NCBI RefSeq assembly: GCF_022496765.1 | Contig: NZ_VANV01000018.1 | Location: 62,001 to 126,000 of the forward strand | From: Acidaminobacter sp. JC074 | GTDB taxonomy: Bacteria; Bacillota; Clostridia; Peptostreptococcales; Acidaminobacteraceae | Direction: 5' to 3' | Length of the DNA: 64,000 nt | Shown here: positions 27,779-35,468 of the stretch, piece by piece | Position numbering within the stretch: the first letter of the stretch is position 1 | Layout of the letters: every line of letters starts with the position of its first letter | Notes under the pieces: model-generated | What the model was told of the DNA's origin: nothing | The model's input: the letters and a program-made list of their open reading frames with translations, nothing else | The model's database searches: none | Program-made: the position numbers and the translations under genes

Positions 27779-28084
27779 ATGTTAGGAAAAAACAAAGATT
27801 TTAATCAAGAGTTGGTTGAATTAATTGAAAATTCAATCATCGAAAGAAAAGGCAATATCTGTGATACATGAGATGCCGTAAAAGTTATGTCACTCCCGTG
27901 GGGCGTGAAGGAATTCGTAGAACTTGATCAAGCGGATAGCTATGGCGAGTTTGTATCAAAGTTAGTTGAAACATCAATTGACTTACCAAGTGGTAATGTT
28001 GCCAACATTTTGAAGGCAGATGTTAAAACTAAAAAAGATAAGTGTCTTTTAATTATGAGATATCAATTAACAACATTAAAGTAG
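27779..28084 (+). CDS. Candidate selenoprotein (101 residues, in-frame TGA at codon 31) or recent nonsense pseudogene
   Basis: Reading from ATG 27779 gives 30 codons, a TGA at 27869-27871, then 70 further in-frame codons to TAG at 28084. The residues before the TGA are N-I-C-D-T, so decoding as selenocysteine would create a C-x-x-U redox motif. Eighteen bases after the TGA a GC-rich hairpin begins (27890-27908): a 4-bp stem, a U/C mismatch, a 3-bp GC stem and a GUG loop. The loop starts 26 bases after the TGA and has G first, within the published bacterial SECIS rules. Promoter, ribosome site and terminator are all intact. TGA is a stop elsewhere in the window. No family is recognised. The alternative is one point mutation of a tryptophan codon. 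Confidence 0.5.
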
Positions 28085-28105
28085 CTCCCATTCGGGAGCT
28101 ATTTT
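28082..28105 (+). terminator. Bidirectional terminator containing both stop codons
   Basis: An 8-bp stem TAGCTCCC/GGGAGCTA (28082-28089 with 28094-28101) has loop ATTC and is followed by TTTT on the plus strand. The left arm begins with the TAG of the small gene and the right arm ends with the TAG of topB on the other strand. Confidence 0.85.
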
Positions 28106-30306
28106 AAATCTAAATTCTTTAATTTTGAAAACGGATTGTTGGTGTTTTCCTTTGCCATTTTTTCCTGTTCTTTTTTATACTTCATGTAATCGCGCTTGCC
28201 ACCAGATTTACCAGATTCTTTTTTCCTTTTCTCAAAGCTAGTAAGCTTTTCTTTATAACCACATTTGCATACAAATATTTTCTTATCATCACTGCCTCTA
28301 AGCTCCATTTTCTTATGACACTCAGGACATCTTGCATTGGTTACTTTAGATATAGAAATTCTGTGATTACAATTTCTATCCTGACAAACTAAAGATTCAC
28401 CATGTTTTGTCTTCTTTTTCATCATCAACTTGCCACATTCAGGACACTTGGTTGATGTGATATTATCATGTTTAAACTTAATGCCAGAAGCATTTATATC
28501 ATGGATGATGGTCTTGGTGTAAGATCTCATTTCATCTATAAAGTCAGTGTACTTCATTGTGCCCTTTGAAATGCTTTCAAGTTTCACTTCCCATTCTGCT
28601 GTAAGAGCAGGAGACTTGAGCTCAGTAGGCGCTACGTTTAAAAGCTGCTTACCTTTACTAGTGATGTGTATACCATTTTTCTTGGTTTCAATCAGCTCAT
28701 TGTTAAAGAGCTTTTCGATGATATCAGCACGTGTGGCAACTGTACCTAGTCCACCTGTCTTTTGAAGTGTAGACTTTAGATTTTTTTCGCCTTCGGCCAT
28801 AAATGCAACTGGATTTTCCATAGCAGAGAGCAAAGAAGCTTCATTGAAGTATGCTGGTGGCGACGTTTCACCTTTAGTCAATGTGTACTGTTTGATATCT
28901 AAATGATCACCTTTTTTCAAATGTGTCATCTGTTTTTTTTCTTGGTCTGCAGACAGTTCTTTAAAACCTAGTTGAAGAGGATTGTTAAACTTACATCTAA
29001 ACGTTTCCTTATTTACAAGAACTTCTACTACAGTTTCTTCATACCTATATGGTGGCATAAGAACTTCTAAAAAACGTTTTACAACCAGTTCGTAGATATT
29101 TCTTTCTTCGTAAGACATATCCTGTACATTAACCATTTCCTCCGTTGGAATTATGGCATGATGGTCTGTAACTTTCTTATTATCAACATAGTGTTTGCCA
29201 GCTTTAATTGCTTCCTTACTCAACTTAAACGCATGACCTCTGTAGGGCTGAATAGAAATACTTCTTAAACGGTCCTTAATGGTTGCTACTATATCGTCTG
29301 TAAGAAATCTCGAATCTGTTCTTGGATAAGTCAAAGCTTTATGATGTTCATATAAGCGCTGCATAAGTCCTAGGGTCTTCTTAGGTGAATAAGAAAACTT
29401 TTTATAAGCGTCTCTTTGGAGTTCTGTTAAATCGTATAGATGAGGTGCATATGTCTTCTTTCCCTTTTTAGAAACAGAAGTCACAATCGCCTCTTTTGAC
29501 TTAAGGTCCTTCTCTATGTTCTTTACAAAATCTAAATCATAAAAACGTGTATGTTTATCTTGATACCATGTGAACTTTAAGTTACTTGCATCAAGGTCTA
29601 AACCGTAATATTTTTTTGGTCTGAAAGAGACAATCTGTTTTTCTCTTTCATGAATCATTGATAGTGTCGGCGTTTGAACACGACCACATGAAAGTGATGT
29701 ATTGTACTTGGTTGTTAAGGCTCTTGTGGCATTGATACCGACAAGCCAGTCACCTTCTGCACGTGCAATAGCAGACCTGTACAAGTTTTCATACTTTCTG
29801 CCGTCATGTAAATGATTAAAACCATCTTTAATGGCTTTATCTGTAACCGAGGAAATCCAAAGTCTTTTGATTGGTTTTTTAACTTTAGATTTGGAAATGA
29901 TCCATCTGGCTACCAACTCACCTTCACGACCAGCATCTGTTGCTATGATAACTTCCTTAACATCTTGTCGGTTAAGCTGCTGCTTAACAACATTAAACTG
30001 CTTAGATGTTTTTCTCATAACCACCGTTTTTAAATGATCTGGTAATATAGGCAAGTCTTCTAAATGCCAGTTGGCATACTTTTTATCATAAACATCGGGA
30101 TCTGCTAAGGTCACCAAATGACCTAGGGCCCAAGTTACTATGTATTTATTACCTTCTATGTAGGCGTGGTGTTTTTTAGTACATCCCAGTACTCTGGCAA
30201 TTTCTCTACCTACAGAAGGCTTTTCTGCTAAAACTAATGCTTTCTTAAATTTAGGAACTAAAATTTCCTTATCCTTATTTATCGTAGTTTTTGTTTTTAA
30301 GTTCAT
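28099..30306 (-). CDS. topB: DNA topoisomerase III
   Basis: A 735-residue type IA topoisomerase. The Toprim domain is N-terminal (KALVLAEKPSVGREIARVLG, then ATDAGREGELVARW with the metal-binding acids). The catalytic tyrosine lies in ALTYPRTDSRFL, and the type IA GRVQTPTLSMIHERE motif is present. The C-terminus carries two zinc-ribbon repeats (CPECGKLMMKKK... and CPECHKKMELRG...). It relaxes and decatenates DNA through a single-strand break. The start follows AAGGAG with a 10-base gap; a 13-residue tail precedes the conserved domain. It resembles the Gram-positive TopB of both chromosomes and mobile elements. Confidence 0.94.
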   Translation of the reverse strand: MNLKTKTTINKDKEILVPKFKKALVLAEKPSVGREIARVLGCTKKHHAYIEGNKYIVTWALGHLVTLADPDVYDKKYANWHLEDLPILPDHLKTVVMRKTSKQFNVVKQQLNRQDVKEVIIATDAGREGELVARWIISKSKVKKPIKRLWISSVTDKAIKDGFNHLHDGRKYENLYRSAIARAEGDWLVGINATRALTTKYNTSLSCGRVQTPTLSMIHEREKQIVSFRPKKYYGLDLDASNLKFTWYQDKHTRFYDLDFVKNIEKDLKSKEAIVTSVSKKGKKTYAPHLYDLTELQRDAYKKFSYSPKKTLGLMQRLYEHHKALTYPRTDSRFLTDDIVATIKDRLRSISIQPYRGHAFKLSKEAIKAGKHYVDNKKVTDHHAIIPTEEMVNVQDMSYEERNIYELVVKRFLEVLMPPYRYEETVVEVLVNKETFRCKFNNPLQLGFKELSADQEKKQMTHLKKGDHLDIKQYTLTKGETSPPAYFNEASLLSAMENPVAFMAEGEKNLKSTLQKTGGLGTVATRADIIEKLFNNELIETKKNGIHITSKGKQLLNVAPTELKSPALTAEWEVKLESISKGTMKYTDFIDEMRSYTKTIIHDINASGIKFKHDNITSTKCPECGKLMMKKKTKHGESLVCQDRNCNHRISISKVTNARCPECHKKMELRGSDDKKIFVCKCGYKEKLTSFEKRKKESGKSGGKRDYMKYKKEQEKMAKENTNNPFSKLKNLDLK

Positions 30307-30330
30307 ATTTAAATAACTCCTTATTTTAAA

Positions 30331-30382
30331 ATCACTATATTTCGTAGTGATATAACTATATCACATTGGCATCATATTTGAA
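30331..30382 (-). promoter_or_regulatory. topB: topB promoter with overlapping palindromes
   Basis: TTCAAA (30377-30382) and TATAGT (30355-30360) are 16 bases apart on the minus strand. The -10 lies inside a perfect palindrome, GTGATATAACTATATCAC (30347-30364). A second inverted repeat, ATCACTA/TAGTGAT (30331-30337 and 30345-30351), shares an arm. Such nested dyads suggest a repressor operator. The protein is not identifiable. Confidence 0.6.
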
Positions 30383-30509
30383 ATTTTAGAACCTTAAAAT
30401 CAGTTTGCATATTGTTGTATACATCATGACATATAGCTGAATATAATAATATGTGTAACCTTATTTTAAAAAATTGAGTAGATATATCAAACCATTGTCC
30501 ATAACACAA

Positions 30510-30535
30510 TAAAATCACCATCATTAGATGGTGAT
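30510..30535 (-). terminator. Intrinsic terminator at the end of the rnl operon
   Basis: A perfect 9-bp stem ATCACCATC/GATGGTGAT (30514-30522 with 30527-30535) has loop ATTA containing the rnlB stop codon. TTTTATT follows on the minus strand. Confidence 0.88.
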
Positions 30536-30877
30536 CTCTCTGTCAATTATACTTAAGGTCGATTTCGGTAAAATGCCAAAATCATAGTTCAACAAATTCC
30601 TTTTAAAATGTATCGTTGATTCTTTTCTGATATTGTCTTTTTTTAGTAACTCTAATATTCTAGTTGAGCCAACAAATACCTTACCATCAAATTCCCACTC
30701 AATGTATCTATTATATTCTCTACCAACTGTCAAAAGTAAATCAAATATAACTTTTCCAGCAAATTTAAGGGCCATTAATTCTTGTTCAATATCTTCAGTA
30801 AAATTAAGTGGGTTAACATAACTTGTTGAATAAATGATTACAAAGTTATCTTTTATAACTACATCAAAATTATTCAT
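30524..30877 (-). CDS. rnlB: RnlB-like antitoxin
   Basis: A 117-residue cytoplasmic protein. From memory of E. coli RnlB (123 aa), the regions NPL followed by a helix, then (V/I)-I/L-FDLL and a stretch ending in YNRYIEWEFDGKVF correspond to its NPLSSVNEIETKL, ILFDLL and WNRFVTLEMKYGRI. RnlB binds RnlA and blocks its RNase. It starts 21 bases after the rnlA stop with AAGGAGG upstream. Toxin-first, antitoxin-second order is the same as in E. coli. It is the last gene of the four-gene operon and is followed by a strong terminator. Assigned on weak similarity, supported strongly by position. Confidence 0.78.
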   Translation of the reverse strand: MNNFDVVIKDNFVIIYSTSYVNPLNFTEDIEQELMALKFAGKVIFDLLLTVGREYNRYIEWEFDGKVFVGSTRILELLKKDNIRKESTIHFKRNLLNYDFGILPKSTLSIIDREITI

Positions 30878-30898
30878 TTTACCCTCCTTTTTAGTAAC

Positions 30899-31975
30899 TT
30901 AGATTATATCATAGTATTTCTTAATTAGCAAAAATACGTTATCAACTATGTTAACAGCTTGCTGTCTTCTTGTCAACATTCTTGTCGCATCTAGATTATT
31001 TGCAGCATGAAACAAACTGTGTCGTTCTCTCTTATATAAGTTGTAGGTTTCATTTAAAATATTAATCTTATCTACAGATACAATCTTATGTTGTGCATCT
31101 GGTATTAATTTATACGTATTTGAATTATTAACTTCTTCAAACATGATAAAACTGCCATGTTTGTTACAAGATATACCATGATCCTGTAATACTTGTTTCA
31201 AGTGACAATCCAGACCCTTTAGTGCAGGGAGACATATATACTCATATACCTCCTCTTCAGTGTATATATTTGATAAAGAGTGAGAGTTAGATAACTGTTT
31301 TTTAACAGTATGATGAATTTTATTGTAAGCTCTCTCACCTAGTTTCGCAATAAGTTGATTGTTATGTACTTCAAAGTTCTTCTTAATATTATGTTCAAGT
31401 GAAATACTTGATACTTCTATGTCATCTGGTAGCAAATCAGTGGCAATGGTTAGTGCTTCATTAAATAGAAGAAAAGGTTTCCCTTGTACCCTTAGTCTTC
31501 CATTAGAATAAAAATGAATCTGGATTTTATCTCCATGTAAACCATCAAAATAATGTATTCTTTCATTTGTGCAATCTTTACAGTTACTATCGACACTTGC
31601 TTCACTTTCATTTAGTAATTCAATAAAAGTTTCATAGTTTTCTACTGGATAATTCGGTATGCTGAAATTATTGATTGTCTCATCTTTATCATACTGTGCA
31701 TGCTCAAGTATATAATTAGCTAACATTATTTTAATATCACGAACTTCTGCAGAACCATTATTAGGCTGTAATGTAGTTTTATCACCATTCTTAAAATACA
31801 TATCTAAAAACATTTGAATACCATTAACAGAAAAATTTAGTCTATGTTGTGTACCATTTAAGCAAATAATGTTGCCACAGCTCCATTTCTCATAGTTATC
31901 CTCTAAGAACTCCTTCACTTGTCCCTCAATAAGTGCTCTATTTAAATATAAATCATGATATTTTGACTTTGCCAT
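30899..31975 (-). CDS. rnlA: RnlA toxin (RNase LS), HEPN-type endoribonuclease
   Basis: A 358-residue protein, essentially the length of E. coli RnlA (357). The C-terminal domain contains R-H-S-L-F-H at residues 318-323, followed by a DA-TRM segment. This matches the RHSLFH...DASRM region of E. coli RnlA, whose HEPN active site uses an R-x4-H motif. GRLRVQGKP near 159-167 corresponds to the GKLQIQGRP strand of RnlA's middle domain. RnlA cleaves mRNA when RnlB is lost, for example during T4 infection, and stops phage growth. It is preceded by GGGGG and ATG 31975, 10 bases after the RNase HI gene. Cys-rich CKDC at 132-135 is not known from E. coli. Confidence 0.88.
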   Translation of the reverse strand: MAKSKYHDLYLNRALIEGQVKEFLEDNYEKWSCGNIICLNGTQHRLNFSVNGIQMFLDMYFKNGDKTTLQPNNGSAEVRDIKIMLANYILEHAQYDKDETINNFSIPNYPVENYETFIELLNESEASVDSNCKDCTNERIHYFDGLHGDKIQIHFYSNGRLRVQGKPFLLFNEALTIATDLLPDDIEVSSISLEHNIKKNFEVHNNQLIAKLGERAYNKIHHTVKKQLSNSHSLSNIYTEEEVYEYICLPALKGLDCHLKQVLQDHGISCNKHGSFIMFEEVNNSNTYKLIPDAQHKIVSVDKINILNETYNLYKRERHSLFHAANNLDATRMLTRRQQAVNIVDNVFLLIKKYYDII

Positions 31976-31985
31976 ATATCCCCCT

Positions 31986-32891
31986 TTAATACTTTATTAT
32001 GTATTTAAACTCTTCTTCCTTCACATTTACAACCCAACTCATAGTATTGATATCTGTATCTAAGTGTATTGATAAATTAATAATTTCTTTAATTCTTCGT
32101 CCTTCATTTTTCCAACATAATTTTACAAACTTGTTTAAATTTTTTTCAGAAAAATAATATTTATTACTTGTTATATAACATAAAGAATCTTTTTTCTCAA
32201 ACATACTCTCAAAAGAAGAAACTATATTAATATTATCAGTTAAGTCAATATAGTTGTTATAATCGGTTCTATTTGCTGATATATTTCTTTTTTCTGAAGT
32301 AGTAATCCAAATGGCTTCTTTAGCTAATTGGTCAGCTAGTTCATTATAATAGTCACCTGTATGAGCTTTTACTTTAGTAAACTTTACTTTTACTTTTTTA
32401 GAGATATCATCATAAAACTTTTTATATTCTTTGGTACCTAGTTTATTGGCTTTCCAATCACCTGTACACCAACTTCTTATTCCTTCGTAATCATAATGTA
32501 TATTAATAGCAGTAATTGAATGTTCAGCAGCATACTTCATAGCTAACATTGCACCAAGTAACTCTCCTGCCACATTATTCATAGTTACCAATTCAGTATT
32601 ATTACCATTTTCTTGTAATTTTACTTCGCCCGTCTTGTCAAGTATTACTACTCCACATGAATATATTGAAAGATTGCTGTCATAACTACCATCTACGTAA
32701 ACATCAATATAATCAATAACTTCTTTTTCAGTATCAACTCTATTAAGATAGGTTTCCGCTTCATTAATCGTCAAAAAGCTCTTATACTCTGCTCCACTAA
32801 ATCCATTTACTTGTTTGGAACACTCACCCCATGTTTCAAAAATACCTCTCTGTTTACCTTTACGAACAGCATAATATTTTTTTTTAGACAT
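31986..32891 (-). CDS. rnhA: RNase HI with N-terminal hybrid-binding domain, operon partner of RnlA
   Basis: A 301-residue protein. Residues about 4-50 are a viroplasmin/RNase H1 hybrid-binding domain (YYAVRKGKQRGIFETWGECSK). Residues about 60-195 are an RNase H fold with all catalytic residues: Asp67, Glu110, Asp134, Asp187, plus His177. Residues 195-301 are an extension with no recognised family. It cuts RNA in RNA-DNA hybrids. In E. coli, RNase HI stimulates RnlA and is needed by RnlB; here a dedicated copy sits directly upstream of rnlA. ATG 32891 is chosen over GTG 32900 because AGGTAGGTG precedes it; it overlaps the upstream gene by 8 bases. Confidence 0.9.
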   Translation of the reverse strand: MSKKKYYAVRKGKQRGIFETWGECSKQVNGFSGAEYKSFLTINEAETYLNRVDTEKEVIDYIDVYVDGSYDSNLSIYSCGVVILDKTGEVKLQENGNNTELVTMNNVAGELLGAMLAMKYAAEHSITAINIHYDYEGIRSWCTGDWKANKLGTKEYKKFYDDISKKVKVKFTKVKAHTGDYYNELADQLAKEAIWITTSEKRNISANRTDYNNYIDLTDNINIVSSFESMFEKKDSLCYITSNKYYFSEKNLNKFVKLCWKNEGRRIKEIINLSIHLDTDINTMSWVVNVKEEEFKYIIKY

Positions 32892-34209
32892 CACAATCAC
32901 CTACCTTTTCGATATCATAAGCTTCATAACTATTAGATTTTTTCTTGCTTTTTCGAACTTTATATTTGACACTCATTCCTTCATTAAGATAATTCAAATC
33001 AAACAAGACATTCTTTATACTGAAATAATAATTACCCGAATGATGTTTTATAAATCCGAATCCTTTATCCTTATGTAAGTTAATTATTTCATTTTCATTA
33101 ATATCCTTGACAACTTTTTTCTCTTTTTCGTTATTAACTATACTAATTAATTCATTTAACTTTAATTCTTCATCTTCTATAATAATTAGATCAGCGAACT
33201 CCCTTTCTAAATCTTTAAGAAAAGTACTCGCTTCTGGATAAGAAGAATGATATTTTTCATATTTAATGTCAATAGCTTTCTTTAATGTGCCTTTGGTATA
33301 TTTATAAAGACCTACATTATATAATGCAATTGCTAAAGTATAATAATACTTATGAAGCGATTTTTTATCTACAAGTCTTTTATTTTTTTTTGCATATAAA
33401 ATAGCTTGTTTATTGCGTCCAAATTGAATAAGTAATTCCATTTTTAATATATGTTTATAAGGCTTTCTCAATTTGTCAATGTAATCCAAGGCCTGTTCGT
33501 CGTTAATTTTAGAATAAAATAGCACCTTTAAGTGATTAATATTGCTATGATTTTTCAATTCCTTTAGTAACAAATCAGCTTCTTCAATTTTATTATTCTC
33601 AATACAGACTTTTGCAAGTGAATACGATGTGTCTTTGTCAGGTTTCAATTCATTAGATTTTTTTAAACTGTCGTAAGCATTTCTATAACGACTATTATGC
33701 AACATTAATTTGCCTACTCTATAGTGACTCCTAGCTAATTTTGTTTTCTCTTTATCATCAAGTACATGCTTGGATTCTAAATATAAGATTACATCATTAT
33801 ATAGGTTCATTATTTCGTTATAAAGCGAACTATTATAGTTAACAAATTGAACTGAATTTTCTAGGGAGTAGCCAAGTTTATATTTAGCACTATAATAGTC
33901 TTTGTGTATGGAGATTGCTTCTCTAAACTCATTGATTGCATTTTTCCAATTTTTTTTCTGATAATGTTGATGGCCTAAAGTATAGTGCAACTTTGCATTA
34001 TTAGGCCATAAAGAAATCATATCAACTAAGACATTTATAGCACTGTCATAATCACGATCACATGAATAACACCACGCTAACTTTTCTAACTTATTAAAAT
34101 CCTTACTTTTAAAGAGAGAATCGTATTCATTACAAAGAATGCTTATTGCATCTTTCCATTTTTTTTGACTTTCAAGTGTTAATACATTGTTCCAATCACT
34201 ATCTTTCAT
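32884..34209 (-). CDS. TPR protein with C-terminal cold-shock-like RNA-binding domain
   Basis: A 441-residue protein and first gene of the rnl operon. Residues about 15-330 are helical repeats, with clear TPR units (e.g. AKLHYTLGHQHYQKKNWKNA). Residues about 370-436 resemble a cold-shock domain: the RNP1-like KGFGFI, a NYYFSI strand in place of the usual DVFFH, and a closing LNEGMSVKYKV strand. ATG 34209 follows GGAGG; an ATG 12 bases upstream overlaps it. No enzyme motif is present, so it may be an RNA-binding adaptor or sensor for the RNase H-RnlA-RnlB module. This combination is not one I know from described RnlAB systems. Confidence 0.8.
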   Translation of the reverse strand: MKDSDWNNVLTLESQKKWKDAISILCNEYDSLFKSKDFNKLEKLAWCYSCDRDYDSAINVLVDMISLWPNNAKLHYTLGHQHYQKKNWKNAINEFREAISIHKDYYSAKYKLGYSLENSVQFVNYNSSLYNEIMNLYNDVILYLESKHVLDDKEKTKLARSHYRVGKLMLHNSRYRNAYDSLKKSNELKPDKDTSYSLAKVCIENNKIEEADLLLKELKNHSNINHLKVLFYSKINDEQALDYIDKLRKPYKHILKMELLIQFGRNKQAILYAKKNKRLVDKKSLHKYYYTLAIALYNVGLYKYTKGTLKKAIDIKYEKYHSSYPEASTFLKDLEREFADLIIIEDEELKLNELISIVNNEKEKKVVKDINENEIINLHKDKGFGFIKHHSGNYYFSIKNVLFDLNYLNEGMSVKYKVRKSKKKSNSYEAYDIEKVGDCDV

Positions 34210-34698
34210 CAGCTCCTCCATTATTTAATATTACAACAAAACTTTAAATAATTCTAAGTGTGAAAAAATTTTATATAAAATCTTAATATTTGAATTATAA
34301 TGGTACCTTACATTCATTTTTTTTAGAAATTTTACATAGTTATAAGACATTCAAACATGAGTTCAGCAGAAAGAGGAATACTAAGATATGCCTTTCAATT
34401 ACGTATTTTAGTATTGGTCAACTGGTTTGTACTTTTCAAGTTTTCCATTAAAGGCGATGTTTTCTTTGACCCCCTATTAAATAAAATAGAGTAACTCATA
34501 TCGTTGTTCTTATATAAAAACTCTATCTCTACAAAAAATTTGATTTGTCTCCAACTATAATATTTCCAATAAAGCACTTCTGAATATACATCTCTCCATT
34601 TCCTTTACTTGTACCTCTGCAACTACAAACTCTAAGGAAACTAGATCATCATAATTCTCTGTACTCTCTATAACTTCAAGATGTTTAAATTAACTCCT
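34210..34698. other. 489-bp AT-rich spacer with possible decayed coding remnants
   Basis: No intact gene is seen. On the minus strand two adjacent stretches in different frames read like coding sequence: about 34680-34550 (rich in E, V and L and ending at a stop) and about 34577-34395 (60 codons without a ribosome site). This suggests a broken gene, but no family is recognisable and chance cannot be excluded. No clear promoter for the rnl operon was found. Confidence 0.35.
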
Positions 34699-35412
34699 TT
34701 ATAAAGCTCTTGTAAGGCCCTTTACAAATTTAAGAAAATCCTTGTAAGTCCCCATATAATCCGTTGGTATTTTTTCCTGTGGCGTCCGGTTAATGATATG
34801 ATTGTTGATCAAGTAAGTCTTGGCACCCATCTTTCTGATAGAAAGGTCTTCTTGAACATCATTGCCAACCATTAGAACATCCTCAGGTGATAAATCGTTT
34901 TTCTCCAGGACTTCTTTGTAAAACTCCAGATAGGGCTTACAGTGTCTATTGTCTTCAAATGACGTCACATGAGAAAAATCATTGATATCTAGACCGGCCC
35001 ATGCAATCCTCTGCTCATTGGCTCTCATCGGAAAAATTGGGTTTGTCGCTATAATTAACCTATAGCCCTTGTTCTTTAATATTTGAACAGCTTCAACCAT
35101 ATCATCAGATGATGATGTTGCTGGTTTAACCTTATGAAAACCATCTTCGTAAAATTCATTAAACCTTGGTATATAGGCATCTAAGCTTCTTGGCATGGAT
35201 TCATCAAAGTGTTTAAAAAACTTATTGTAATTGGTATCGTCTTCCCTGCTTTTAACCACATGAGAAACTGATTTCATAATTTGAGGAAAGATGGCTTTAG
35301 CCTCTTCATAATCATGAAACTTTTCTGTTACTGCATTGGCGTAAAGATTCATGAAATGTTCTGTATTCATAGGTAACAGTGTACCGTCTAAATCAAATAA
35401 TATTGCTTTCAT
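34699..35412 (-). CDS. HAD-superfamily phosphatase
   Basis: A 237-residue HAD hydrolase. Motif I is FDLDGTLLP (Asp8 nucleophile, Asp10), motif II ATN, motif III Lys in HCKPYLEFY, and motif IV GNDVQED. The helical cap between motifs I and II places it in subfamily I. HADs of this type dephosphorylate small metabolites; the substrate cannot be read. ATG 35412 follows GGAGG; an in-frame ATG 18 bases upstream precedes the ribosome site. It lies behind the GDPD terminator and has an extended -10 box of its own. Confidence 0.88.
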   Translation of the reverse strand: MKAILFDLDGTLLPMNTEHFMNLYANAVTEKFHDYEEAKAIFPQIMKSVSHVVKSREDDTNYNKFFKHFDESMPRSLDAYIPRFNEFYEDGFHKVKPATSSSDDMVEAVQILKNKGYRLIIATNPIFPMRANEQRIAWAGLDINDFSHVTSFEDNRHCKPYLEFYKEVLEKNDLSPEDVLMVGNDVQEDLSIRKMGAKTYLINNHIINRTPQEKIPTDYMGTYKDFLKFVKGLTRAL

Positions 35413-35432
35413 TTTCAACCTCCGTCTCACCT

Positions 35433-35441
35433 ATTATAACA
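35433..35441 (-). promoter_or_regulatory. Extended -10 promoter for the HAD gene
   Basis: TGTTATAAT on the minus strand (35433-35441) is a perfect extended -10 box lying between the GDPD terminator and the HAD start. No convincing -35 box is visible. Confidence 0.5.
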
Positions 35442-35442
35442 T

Positions 35443-35468
35443 AAAAATAGAACTCCGAAGAGCTCTAT
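35443..35468 (-). terminator. Intrinsic terminator after the GDPD gene
   Basis: A 9-bp stem with one G-U pair (35447-35455 with 35460-35468) is capped by a UUCG tetraloop in the minus-strand RNA and followed by TTTTT. It overlaps the stop codon. Confidence 0.9.

Noticed and set aside
27779..28084. Reading TGA as tryptophan through a Mollicutes-type genetic code
   Set aside because: Several other genes here end in TGA with overlapping downstream starts (6470, 14274, 14930), and TGG is used for tryptophan throughout.
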